From: Bythopirellula polymerisocia | Lineage (GTDB): Bacteria; Planctomycetota; Planctomycetia; Pirellulales; Lacipirellulaceae | NCBI RefSeq assembly: GCF_007860015.1 | Contig: NZ_SJPS01000001.1 | Coordinates: 1,054,001-1,118,000, forward strand | Length of the DNA stretch: 64,000 bases | Direction of reading: 5' to 3' | Part shown: piece by piece, positions 49,473-56,686 of the stretch | How positions within the stretch are numbered: position 1 is the stretch's first letter | Layout of the letters: each line of letters opens with the position of its first letter | Notes under the pieces: model-generated | Database searches by the model: none | What the model saw: only the letters and a program-made list of their open reading frames with translations | Told to the model about the DNA's origin: nothing | Translations under genes and position numbers: made by a program

Positions 49473-50210
49473 ATGGGAACTTCAAAATGTTTGGTAGCCG
49501 AGGCGATAGGCACATTTTTTCTGTGCTTTGCCGGGATTGCGACGATCCTCTCCACCCAGGAACCACTCAATAGTGGGGCGGGGCTCGTGGGGATCGCGCT
49601 GGCGCATGGGCTGGCTTTGTCAATCGGTGTGAGCGCCTTTGGGGGAATCAGCGGGGGGCATCTAAATCCAGCAGTGACGATTGGTTTGTTGGTCACTGGG
49701 CGCATTACGCCTCCCCTAGCTGTGCAGTACATCCTCGCGCAACTCGCGGGAGCTGTCGTTGCAGCTTGGGCTTGTCTTGCGTTCTTCCCTGCCGCGGCAG
49801 TTGAATCGGCCAAACTGGGAATTCCGCTTCCCGGCGTGATGCCCGGCCCCGATGTGGCTTGGCCGACGGTTGGCATTATTCTCGGAGTGGAATTCGTGCT
49901 TACGTTCCTCCTGATGACGGCCGTCTTCGGCACGGCGGTGGATGAGCGTGGCCAGGTGGTTAATATCGGCGGCTTTGCCATCGGGCTGACGGTAACGTTT
50001 GATATTCTCGCCGCAGGCGCCATCACGGGAGCCTCAATGAATCCGGCCCGTTCATTTGGCCCGGCATTTATCTACAAGATAATGGGTGGCGAGGGTGGTG
50101 CTGACGCATTTGCATTGCATTGGTGTTACTGGTTGGCTCCTGTTGCGGGTGCTGTAGTAGCAGCTTTGGTTTACGACAAACTTTTATTGGGAAATGAGAA
50201 AAATGGGTAG
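49473..50210 (+). CDS. MIP-family aquaporin with a TIP-like pore filter
   Basis: A 245-residue six-helix channel with both NPA boxes: GGHLNPAVTIG (N65) and GASMNPARSFGP (N190). Alignment with AqpZ puts the aromatic/arginine filter at H45, I178, A187 and R193. AqpZ has F-H-T-R; plant TIP3/TIP4 have H-I-A-R and TIPs conduct water, ammonia, urea and peroxide. The wider filter here fits such solutes, and its place between tpx and a peroxidase suggests peroxide. The last 17 bases overlap the start of the next gene, which indicates translational coupling. Confidence 0.85.
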   Translation: MGTSKCLVAEAIGTFFLCFAGIATILSTQEPLNSGAGLVGIALAHGLALSIGVSAFGGISGGHLNPAVTIGLLVTGRITPPLAVQYILAQLAGAVVAAWACLAFFPAAAVESAKLGIPLPGVMPGPDVAWPTVGIILGVEFVLTFLLMTAVFGTAVDERGQVVNIGGFAIGLTVTFDILAAGAITGASMNPARSFGPAFIYKIMGGEGGADAFALHWCYWLAPVAGAVVAALVYDKLLLGNEKNG

Positions 50211-51753
50211 GTTTCTGGCAATCGTGATTGCACTCGTCGTGGTCGCGCTATTGATTAACAATTGGCAATCGGAACGGAAACCGACGACGAAATCTGAGGA
50301 AGACGCCCCTGTAGTTGCACCTGCAGCAAAGGCTCCTGCTACCGTTGCTCCCAAGAAGCTTGCCGAACTCAATGAAAAAGTGGCAGAGGCCGCGAGCGGG
50401 GCAGCACCAAAGAAACTCGCCGCGCTGAAAGAAACCGTCAAGGAATCTGTAGAAGCGAAAGTGCAGCCGACGGCGGAGGCCGCTTCAGCAGCCAAGGTTT
50501 CAAAGCCTGAGCCGAATCCCCAGTCCGCTACGAAGCCAGAACCCAAAGCAGAGTCAAAACCTAAGCCCCAGCCCAGCACGAATCCTGAAACCGTGAAACT
50601 CGGCGATGGCGCTCTCCTAGGCGGTATCCCCGGCGAAGGGGATCTGACTGTCGAACAGATCGAAACCTGGATTGCCGATCCTAAGAACAGCGTGGTGGTG
50701 GAGCCTGAACTCCCTCTGGGTCTTGCCGCCGGTGCCGCGGGAATTGTAGGACTCGAAGAGAATCCTCTTACTCGCGCGAAGATCGAGTTGGGTCGACAGT
50801 TGTATTTTGATACCCGACTTTCCGTTGACGATTCGATAAGTTGTGCCAGCTGCCACGATCCAGAACTTGGTTACGCTAAAAACACTCGTTTTGGAGTGGG
50901 TGTAAGAAAACAAGAGGGTAACCGAAACTCTCCAGTGGCTTACAATCGCATCCTTAGCGGGGCGCAATTCTGGGATGGTCGCGCTGCTTCGCTGGAAGAT
51001 CAGGCGATTGGACCAATGGCCAATCCCATCGAAATGGGTAGTACCCATGAAGTTGTGATCCAGACTATCTCCAAGATCCCTGGCTATAAAAAACAGTTCG
51101 AGGTTATTTTTGAAGACGGCGCGACGATTGAAAACGCTGGCAAAGCGATTGCCAGTTTTGAGCGTACCCTGGTGACGGGGCCCGCACCGTGGGACTACTA
51201 CCAGGAGCTACAGAATTTCGAACGGGCCTATGCAGCCGACATCGAAGATCTCGACGCCCTTCAGGAAGAGGACGAAGAACTCTACGACGAATACATGGAG
51301 CTAAAGAAGGCGAGTGAGGCCAATCCCATTAGTGAGTCAGCCATTCGTGGCGGCGAACTTTTCTTCAGCGACAAGTCTGGCTGCACCGCCTGCCATGTGG
51401 GGGCCAATTTCACCGATGAGAAGTATCACAATCTCGGCGTGGGAATGGATGCCGACGAGCCGGACTTGGGGCGATATGAGGTGACGAAAGAAGATGTCGA
51501 TCGCGGGGCATTCAAGACGCCGACCGTTCGCAATATCGCGTTCTCTGGCCCCTACATGCACGATGGTTCACAGGAGACACTCGAAGAAGTCGTCGAATGG
51601 TACGCCAAGGGGGGGCACCCGAATCCTTACTTAAGCGAGAAAGTCAAAAAGCTTGATCTCACAGACCAGGATAAGGCCGACTTAGTGGCGTTTATGAAGG
51701 AAGGGCTGACTGGGTCTTTCCCACCTGTCGAGCAAGGTCGCCTGCCGAAGTGA
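50194..51753 (+). CDS. dihaem cytochrome c peroxidase (CcpA/MauG family)
   Basis: A 519-residue exported dihaem protein reducing hydrogen peroxide with electrons from cytochrome c. An N-terminal membrane anchor (about 6-22) leads to a ~110-residue Lys/Ala/Pro linker, then the peroxidase. Haem sites are CASCH (217-221) and CTACH (397-401). AQFWDGRAASLEDQA and ASFERTL are typical, and GAFKTPTVRNIAFSGPYMHD holds the Met ligand of the second haem. An acidic ~40-residue insertion (350-375) is unusual. It starts inside the aquaporin gene (17-base overlap). Confidence 0.9.
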   Translation: MRKMGRFLAIVIALVVVALLINNWQSERKPTTKSEEDAPVVAPAAKAPATVAPKKLAELNEKVAEAASGAAPKKLAALKETVKESVEAKVQPTAEAASAAKVSKPEPNPQSATKPEPKAESKPKPQPSTNPETVKLGDGALLGGIPGEGDLTVEQIETWIADPKNSVVVEPELPLGLAAGAAGIVGLEENPLTRAKIELGRQLYFDTRLSVDDSISCASCHDPELGYAKNTRFGVGVRKQEGNRNSPVAYNRILSGAQFWDGRAASLEDQAIGPMANPIEMGSTHEVVIQTISKIPGYKKQFEVIFEDGATIENAGKAIASFERTLVTGPAPWDYYQELQNFERAYAADIEDLDALQEEDEELYDEYMELKKASEANPISESAIRGGELFFSDKSGCTACHVGANFTDEKYHNLGVGMDADEPDLGRYEVTKEDVDRGAFKTPTVRNIAFSGPYMHDGSQETLEEVVEWYAKGGHPNPYLSEKVKKLDLTDQDKADLVAFMKEGLTGSFPPVEQGRLPK

Positions 51754-51846
51754 GAAATGGGGGGAATCTGGGAATAGGGGAATGGAAGGAAGTGGGGAAT
51801 GGGAGGAATGTGAATTTCCCTCATTCCCCAATTCCTTACATTCCTC
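51754..51846. terminator. bidirectional terminator-like region between convergent genes
   Basis: The spacer between the peroxidase (plus) and fxsA (minus) stops is made of repeated GGAATG/GGAAG words and their complements. GGGGAATG (51794-51801) pairs with CATTCCCC (51822-51829), with a longer imperfect stem between. A T-rich stretch follows on the plus strand. Confidence 0.5.
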
Positions 51847-52326
51847 CTATTTCTTTACTTCCCTTTCTTCCACAACGTGGGAATCGATCACTTTTGCATC
51901 GACCACGGTTGAATTGCCGCGCACAGTATCTTCACCGGTGCCATCCCACATGTTGACCGATTGCACGCGGACATTTTTCGCGATCCAGTGGCGGACCCCC
52001 TTCATCACCAGGGAGCGGAAAGGCGGAATCAAAAGCGCCAATCCAAAACAGTCAGTGAGAATGCCCGGGGTGATCAAGAGCAGCCCGGCGACCAGGATCA
52101 ATGCCCCATCGCCCAAAGCCTTAGCGGGCAGCATCCCCTGTTGCATCTCGCTCTGCAAACGATTGAGCGCTTGAAAGCCTTGCCAACGGGCCAATGCCGC
52201 TCCGGCAATTCCCGTAGCCAAGACGACGGCAATCGTGGTCCAGAAACCGAAGACACCGCTCAATTGGACCAGGAGCCAAAGCTCGGTCAGGGGGAGCAGC
52301 GTGAATAGTAGTACGAGTTGGAGCAT
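51847..52326 (-). CDS. fxsA: FxsA family membrane protein
   Basis: A 159-residue inner-membrane protein with the FxsA pattern: LVLLFTLLPLTELWLLVQLS, VFGFWTTIAVVLATGIAGAA, LARWQGFQALNRLQ, and GLLLITPGILTDCFGLALLI. It has three to four helices. In E. coli FxsA modulates F-plasmid exclusion of phage T7; its ordinary role is unknown. A C-terminal basic segment continues to VEEREVKK. It converges on the peroxidase gene. Confidence 0.9.
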   Translation of the reverse strand: MLQLVLLFTLLPLTELWLLVQLSGVFGFWTTIAVVLATGIAGAALARWQGFQALNRLQSEMQQGMLPAKALGDGALILVAGLLLITPGILTDCFGLALLIPPFRSLVMKGVRHWIAKNVRVQSVNMWDGTGEDTVRGNSTVVDAKVIDSHVVEEREVKK

Positions 52327-52376
52327 GATGTCTTTATGGTAGAGGGTAGGGGGGGAGAATAGTAGTGCTTGCGAAA

Positions 52377-52471
52377 ATGTCAGCCTGAGGGAGCCTTGGC
52401 TTCCGATGAATCTAGTTTTTCATATGTGCGATCCAGATCCCTCGGTCGCCAAGGCTCCCTCGGGATGACAT
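52377..52471. repeat. intergenic inverted-repeat element, family B (TGTCATCC type), copy 2
   Basis: The left arm 52377-52413 and right arm 52435-52471 form a ~37-base terminal inverted repeat: GAGGGAGCCTTGGC is identical in both after reverse complement, with scattered differences elsewhere. The centre is 21 bases. It lies between fxsA and the PA0069-type gene, in the divergent promoter region. Confidence 0.75.
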
Positions 52472-52516
52472 ACTCACCTTGACTTCCATGGCATGTGCGC
52501 ATGTATACTATACGGC

Positions 52517-53608
52517 ATGGCGCACGAACCACACCAATCACCCAAGATTCGCGGACGCGGGGCGGGGATTCAACCGGCCAATCCTTATCTCTCGGTTTCG
52601 CAGGAGACCGACTGGGAGCATGTTGCCGAGGATGAAGACTATCTGGCTGAGTTGGGGCGGCCGCGGACCGTTTGTTTGCCGGATGAGTCGCAGTCGATCA
52701 TCAGCGAAAATGATAGCCCGGATATTCCCTTTCGTTTCAGCGTGAATCCCTATCGCGGCTGTGCCCATGGGTGCAGCTATTGCTACGCAAGACCTACGCA
52801 CGAGTATCTAGGCTTCTCGGCTGGAGTCGACTTTGAAACGAAGGTCATGGTCAAGTATCGCGCTGCGGAACTCCTGCGAAATTGGCTCGCGCGACCTGCC
52901 TGGCGACCTGAGCCGATTATGTTTTCGGGAGTCACCGATTGCTATCAGCCCGTCGAGCGAGAGTTTCGTCTGACGCGATCCTGCCTGGAGGTAGTGCTCG
53001 AAGCGAACCAGCCCGTGAATCTCATCACGAAGAATGCACTCGTGCTGCGGGACTTGGATCTCTTGAGCGAACTCGCGGCGAGGAATTTGGTTCGGGTGGC
53101 GGTGAGCATCACCAGCCTCGACCAAGGACTCACCCGGGTGATGGAGCCCCGCACTAGCAGCCCGGCGGCTCGATTGGCAGCCGTCGAAAAGCTCTCGGCG
53201 GCGGGCATCTCGACATTCGTCATGGCAGCGCCGATTATTCCCGGCCTCAACGACAGCGAACTTCCCACTATTCTGAAATCAGCCAGCGAAGCTGGTGCCC
53301 GGGGGGCGTCGTTTGTCCTGCTCAGGCTCCCAACAACAGTCCGACCCGTGTTCTTCGAGTGGTTAGAGCGCGAGCTTCCCGATCAGGCGGAAAAAATTAA
53401 GAATCGAATTCGTTCGACTCGCAATGGTCGCACCAACAGTGCCCACTTTGGCGAGCGAATGCGAGGGACCGGGGAGATTGCCGATCAGATCGCGCAGACA
53501 TTCCGTGTCTTCGCGGCCAAGTACGGGTTGGCGGGTAGACTGCCACCGCTCGATTGTAGCCAATTCCGTCCTCCGCGCACTGAAAATGGACAGATGTCGT
53601 TGTTCTAG
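52517..53608 (+). CDS. PA0069-family radical SAM protein
   Basis: A 363-residue radical SAM enzyme. The 4Fe-4S cluster motif is CAHGCSYCYAR (CxxxCxxC). RFSVNPYRGC leads into it, and EPIMFSGVTDCYQPVEREF and LITKNALVLRDLDLL are typical of the family. The C-terminal half has GLNDSELPTILKSASEAGAR and a conserved region to LDCSQFRPPR. The protein ends QMSLF, which fits the beta-clamp-binding pattern QxSLF. Function is unknown; DNA-associated work is possible. ATG 52517 is chosen over a start at 52493. Confidence 0.85.
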   Translation: MAHEPHQSPKIRGRGAGIQPANPYLSVSQETDWEHVAEDEDYLAELGRPRTVCLPDESQSIISENDSPDIPFRFSVNPYRGCAHGCSYCYARPTHEYLGFSAGVDFETKVMVKYRAAELLRNWLARPAWRPEPIMFSGVTDCYQPVEREFRLTRSCLEVVLEANQPVNLITKNALVLRDLDLLSELAARNLVRVAVSITSLDQGLTRVMEPRTSSPAARLAAVEKLSAAGISTFVMAAPIIPGLNDSELPTILKSASEAGARGASFVLLRLPTTVRPVFFEWLERELPDQAEKIKNRIRSTRNGRTNSAHFGERMRGTGEIADQIAQTFRVFAAKYGLAGRLPPLDCSQFRPPRTENGQMSLF

Positions 53609-53661
53609 GCAGGGGCACCCGTCATGTTTCCCATTTGGGATTGAAGGCGTAAAATACATGC

Positions 53662-53868
53662 ATGAATGAAAAGCAATCACGCGCTGGATTTCCCGCTTGG
53701 GCCGCACCGGGTATTGGCTTGGTGGTCGGTACGTTCCTGGCCTACACCACCCTACTTCAGAATGAGCCACTCTCACCTTTGCCACCACTGACCACGCTGG
53801 CGCTTGGGGCGGGGATTGGCTGTGCGGCTGGCGGGCTAGTCGGCCTCGGCGAATGTCTGCGACGTTAA
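53662..53868 (+). CDS. 68-residue small membrane protein
   Basis: Two predicted membrane helices, AAPGIGLVVGTFLAYTTLL and TLALGAGIGCAAGGLVGLG, follow a polar N-terminus (MNEKQSRAGFPAW). No ribosome site is strong and no homolog is recognised. Its 3' end overlaps the 3' end of the convergent gene at 53836-54330 by 33 bases. Confidence 0.5.
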   Translation: MNEKQSRAGFPAWAAPGIGLVVGTFLAYTTLLQNEPLSPLPPLTTLALGAGIGCAAGGLVGLGECLRR

Positions 53869-54330
53869 TGCTGCGGAAAGCACCGCGCTGACGAAGGCAC
53901 CGATGTCAGGTTCCTGAGATGCGCGCGGGCCGGCAACATTTAATCGCTCGACTTGGTGCTCGAGAATGAATTCTGCGATTCGCTCTCCCGCTTCGCTGAC
54001 CGACGGGGTCTCTTCCTGAGCGATGTGTAGGCACGGTTTCCCTTCGCGATCGGCAACCGCGAGGGTAAGTGCCGACCCGCCGGTGGCTTGTGCTTGAGCA
54101 GTGATTACCAAAGTGGCATCCGAGTCGCGGACATTCCAGCGGGTCCGCTGGTCGTATTTTGGACTGGACGTTTCTTGCAGATCGTATTGCAAGTCGAGGG
54201 GACCATCCTCGGCGCGTCTGCCGCGCGGGCACCAACCAGCGTGGTCTAATCCCAACCGGATGGCGAAATCGAGCGCTGCACGGTCGGCTCCCGTTTGTCC
54301 GCCCGAGACGATGGTGAGAGGCAATTCCAT
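53836..54330 (-). CDS. putative molybdenum-carrier/SLOG-type protein
   Basis: A 164-residue Rossmann-like protein: the nucleotide- or cofactor-binding start TIVSGGQTGADRAALDFAIR, GWCPRGRRAEDG, and TRWNVRDSDATLVIT. This is the pattern of PF12694 (putative molybdenum carrier), related to the DprA/YpsA SLOG superfamily. The role may be nucleotide or cofactor binding. ATG 54330 lies one base after the protease stop, so the two are coupled. The 3' end overlaps a convergent small gene. Confidence 0.75.
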   Translation of the reverse strand: MELPLTIVSGGQTGADRAALDFAIRLGLDHAGWCPRGRRAEDGPLDLQYDLQETSSPKYDQRTRWNVRDSDATLVITAQAQATGGSALTLAVADREGKPCLHIAQEETPSVSEAGERIAEFILEHQVERLNVAGPRASQEPDIGAFVSAVLSAALTSQTFAEAD

Positions 54331-54331
54331 G

Positions 54332-55291
54332 TTATTGTCGCAACCCATCGGGGACACCATCGGGGAAGTATTTCTTAATGGCTGCATCGATGTAGGCGAC
54401 ACGATTGGCAGGTTTAGGGTGCGTGCTTAAGAACTCTGGCGGGCTTGCGCCACCAGCCGCCTCATCGAGAATACGCATGACCCCTTCCATGGCACGAGGA
54501 TCGTAGCCAGCCTGATAGGTGAGCTTCACTCCCCAGTCGTCAGACTCTAGTTCCGCCTCGCGCCCATATTTCATGAAGATCGCCGAGGAGACCATCTGGG
54601 CCATTTGTGCGCTCTGCTGATTTCCACCCAGCACTCCGATCGCTCCTGCCAAGCCTTGAAACAAACCCTGCCGGGCCATCTGCTTGTTTCCATGTCGCGA
54701 GATGACATGGCCGATCTCATGCCCCAAAACACCCGCGAGCTGACCTTCGGTTTCCAGGGCACGATAGAGGGCCTCGGTAATGAAGACCTGACCACCGGGA
54801 AGTGCAAAGGCGTTGACTGTTTTGGGATCGGCGAGCAATGTGAATTGAAATGCCTTTTCATAAGGATTGTGGCGATTCGCATCGGGATGTGCTTTGTTGT
54901 ATTCGTCGAGTTGACGATCAAGCCCTTCCAACAGCCGCCAACCGACTTGTTGCACTTGTTGCTGGGCGGCGACATTGCGAGAGGGGCCGCCATGCATGCT
55001 GACCATTTCCGGTTTGGCCTGAAGTCCCAATTGGATTTCGTCCCCTTCGTCTGCCATTGCAACTTTTTCGACCTCACCGGTGACTTCGTTCAGGTCTCCC
55101 GGTTTAGTGACGTAGCTGATGAAAGCAAACGCCGCGATGGCCAGGGCGATTAATAAGCGGATCTTGAATGAGCTGCCGGATCCCCCTCTTCCCCTTGAAC
55201 CCCCAAACATCGGTCGTCGATCCTGACCATAGTTGGCAGCTCGGCGTTGCTGCTGGGGAAAGGGAAAACGCATGGACGTAGTTCGAGACAT
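54332..55291 (-). CDS. M48-family metallopeptidase
   Basis: A 319-residue zinc protease, membrane-anchored. After a Gly/Arg-rich N-terminus (about 10-45) comes one membrane helix (IRLLIALAIAAFAFISYV), then a periplasmic M48 domain: the active site GVLGHEIGHVISRHG (HExxH), the third zinc ligand in REAELESDDWG, and FALPGGQVFITEALY. Such BepA/LoiP-type proteases clear misfolded outer-membrane proteins. It is followed by the molybdenum-carrier-like gene. Confidence 0.9.
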   Translation of the reverse strand: MSRTTSMRFPFPQQQRRAANYGQDRRPMFGGSRGRGGSGSSFKIRLLIALAIAAFAFISYVTKPGDLNEVTGEVEKVAMADEGDEIQLGLQAKPEMVSMHGGPSRNVAAQQQVQQVGWRLLEGLDRQLDEYNKAHPDANRHNPYEKAFQFTLLADPKTVNAFALPGGQVFITEALYRALETEGQLAGVLGHEIGHVISRHGNKQMARQGLFQGLAGAIGVLGGNQQSAQMAQMVSSAIFMKYGREAELESDDWGVKLTYQAGYDPRAMEGVMRILDEAAGGASPPEFLSTHPKPANRVAYIDAAIKKYFPDGVPDGLRQ

Positions 55292-55380
55292 GGTTTCAAC
55301 TCGCACAAGAAATGGGTGGTTAACGAGCGTTCACTATAGCAAAAAAGGATCGTCTGAAAACCCAATGCCCTGGGATTAGC

Positions 55381-55410
55381 AACGCCCAGGAATTGCCATC
55401 CCTGGCCGTT
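55381..55410 (-). terminator. palindromic hairpin, family E, copy 2
   Basis: AACGCCCAGG (55381-55390) pairs with CCTGGCCGTT (55401-55410) with one mismatch. It is three bases after the minus-strand stop at 55413. A second, partial palindrome (CCTGGG..CCCAGG) overlaps on the left. On the minus strand GGGTTTTCAG follows, a weak T tract. Confidence 0.5.
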
Positions 55411-55412
55411 AT

Positions 55413-56612
55413 TTACGGCAGACAATTTATCAGTGCCACCACCGCTAGCGCGGTGGCCAAGAGGGGCTCGTCTTCCTTCATCAGCGGGCTAACGGTGTTC
55501 ATGAAACTGCCGTCTTCGCGCTGGTGTTTCAAAACGGTGGCAGCAAGGGCTGCGCGATCTTCGGCAGGAAAACTGAGTGATCGATACACTTCGGCCCGCG
55601 CGGCGTAATGGTAGAACTCGATCGCTTCTCCCCAGGGTTCGGGGTGGTCGGTTGGCACCCCTTGAGGGTAGTCGATATTTGTATGTTTTTTGAGCCATTC
55701 GACCGCGGCGGTCACACGCTCGTCATCCTTCGGCACTCCCGCCGCAAGCAGGGCAAGGATGCCATCGCAGGTGGCAGTGGCGTAGCTCCGCCAACAGTTG
55801 GCATTGTCGTCAAAGCGGCCCTTGTTGGCAGCCAGCACCACGGGGGAAAAATAAAATCCACCGTCGAAAGGGATTTCTGTGGGCCGCGTCACACCCTCTG
55901 GAACTGGTTGCAAAGAGAAGGTTTCAGGGTGCTTTTGCATGACTGCCAGAAATCGGCATGCCTTATCACCACGCGCAGAACTCCCGTCGTTGGTGTAGGG
56001 CAATCCCAGTGACCGAAATACTGCGTCAATCGCACGGCGTGTATGTGCCAAGTCCATGTGACCAGGCTCACCTGCTTGCTTTGCCTTATCAAAACCCCAC
56101 CCACCGTAAGTCGGCATCCCAACATGAAATCCGCTCGCCTCGTCGAACTGAGCGTTGCGAAGAAACTGGCCCATCTTGATGAGATGGCGGTTTAATTCAG
56201 CTTTTTCTTCAGTACTCGCTTCGTAGCCAAGGCGTTGCATGCGAGCAATCGCCATCACCGCATAAGCCGTACTGTAGACCGGGTATTCGAGAATGTCTGG
56301 ATCGCTCCGGCCGAGTGCCCCTTCGTCGTCGAGATGGGAGACAATAAGCCGCACCGCCCGCAGCGCCTTTTCGGCTTCATCGCTGGAAAGCGAGTCGCTG
56401 CTCTCCAGTAGCGTGTGCAGGACAAACGGCGTGAGGGCCTGTCCAGAGCGCAACACTGCATACTGCTCACTCCGCCAGGAACCATCTGCGTGTTGTTGGC
56501 TCCAGAGATAATCAACCGCACTGGAAAGGGCTTGTTGCGGCACTTTTTTTTCTGCAGCTTCAAGCAAACTCGGTGTCATCAACACTAAGAGAATGAGCAG
56601 TGTGCGAATCAT
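55413..56612 (-). CDS. secreted terpene-cyclase-fold repeat protein (paralog 1)
   Basis: A 399-residue protein with a signal peptide (MIRTLLILLVLMTPSLLEA) and an alpha-alpha barrel with squalene-cyclase/prenyltransferase repeats: YLWSQQHADGSWRSEQ, ILEYPVYSTAYAVMAIARMQ, TYGGWGFDK and ALAATVLKHQREDGSF. Conserved QxxDGSW-type motifs are present, but I see no DxDD acid motif of cyclases, so it may bind rather than cyclise a substrate. ATG 56612 is chosen. It lies downstream of its paralog on the same strand, with a 75-base spacer that holds a family-E hairpin. Confidence 0.75.
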   Translation of the reverse strand: MIRTLLILLVLMTPSLLEAAEKKVPQQALSSAVDYLWSQQHADGSWRSEQYAVLRSGQALTPFVLHTLLESSDSLSSDEAEKALRAVRLIVSHLDDEGALGRSDPDILEYPVYSTAYAVMAIARMQRLGYEASTEEKAELNRHLIKMGQFLRNAQFDEASGFHVGMPTYGGWGFDKAKQAGEPGHMDLAHTRRAIDAVFRSLGLPYTNDGSSARGDKACRFLAVMQKHPETFSLQPVPEGVTRPTEIPFDGGFYFSPVVLAANKGRFDDNANCWRSYATATCDGILALLAAGVPKDDERVTAAVEWLKKHTNIDYPQGVPTDHPEPWGEAIEFYHYAARAEVYRSLSFPAEDRAALAATVLKHQREDGSFMNTVSPLMKEDEPLLATALAVVALINCLP

Positions 56613-56636
56613 GCTTGCAACTCGGAGTGAAAAGTG

Positions 56637-56666
56637 AACGCCCAGGGATTCCAATCCCTGGGCGTT
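56637..56666 (-). terminator. palindromic hairpin, family E, copy 3
   Basis: AACGCCCAGGGATT (56637-56650) and AATCCCTGGGCGTT (56653-56666) are a perfect 14-bp inverted repeat with a 2-base centre. It is located 20 bases after the minus-strand stop of the first paralog and is followed by CACTTTTCACT. It may act as an intergenic terminator or mRNA stabiliser. Confidence 0.6.
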
Positions 56667-56686
56667 GGGCTTGGTAAAAAGAAACA

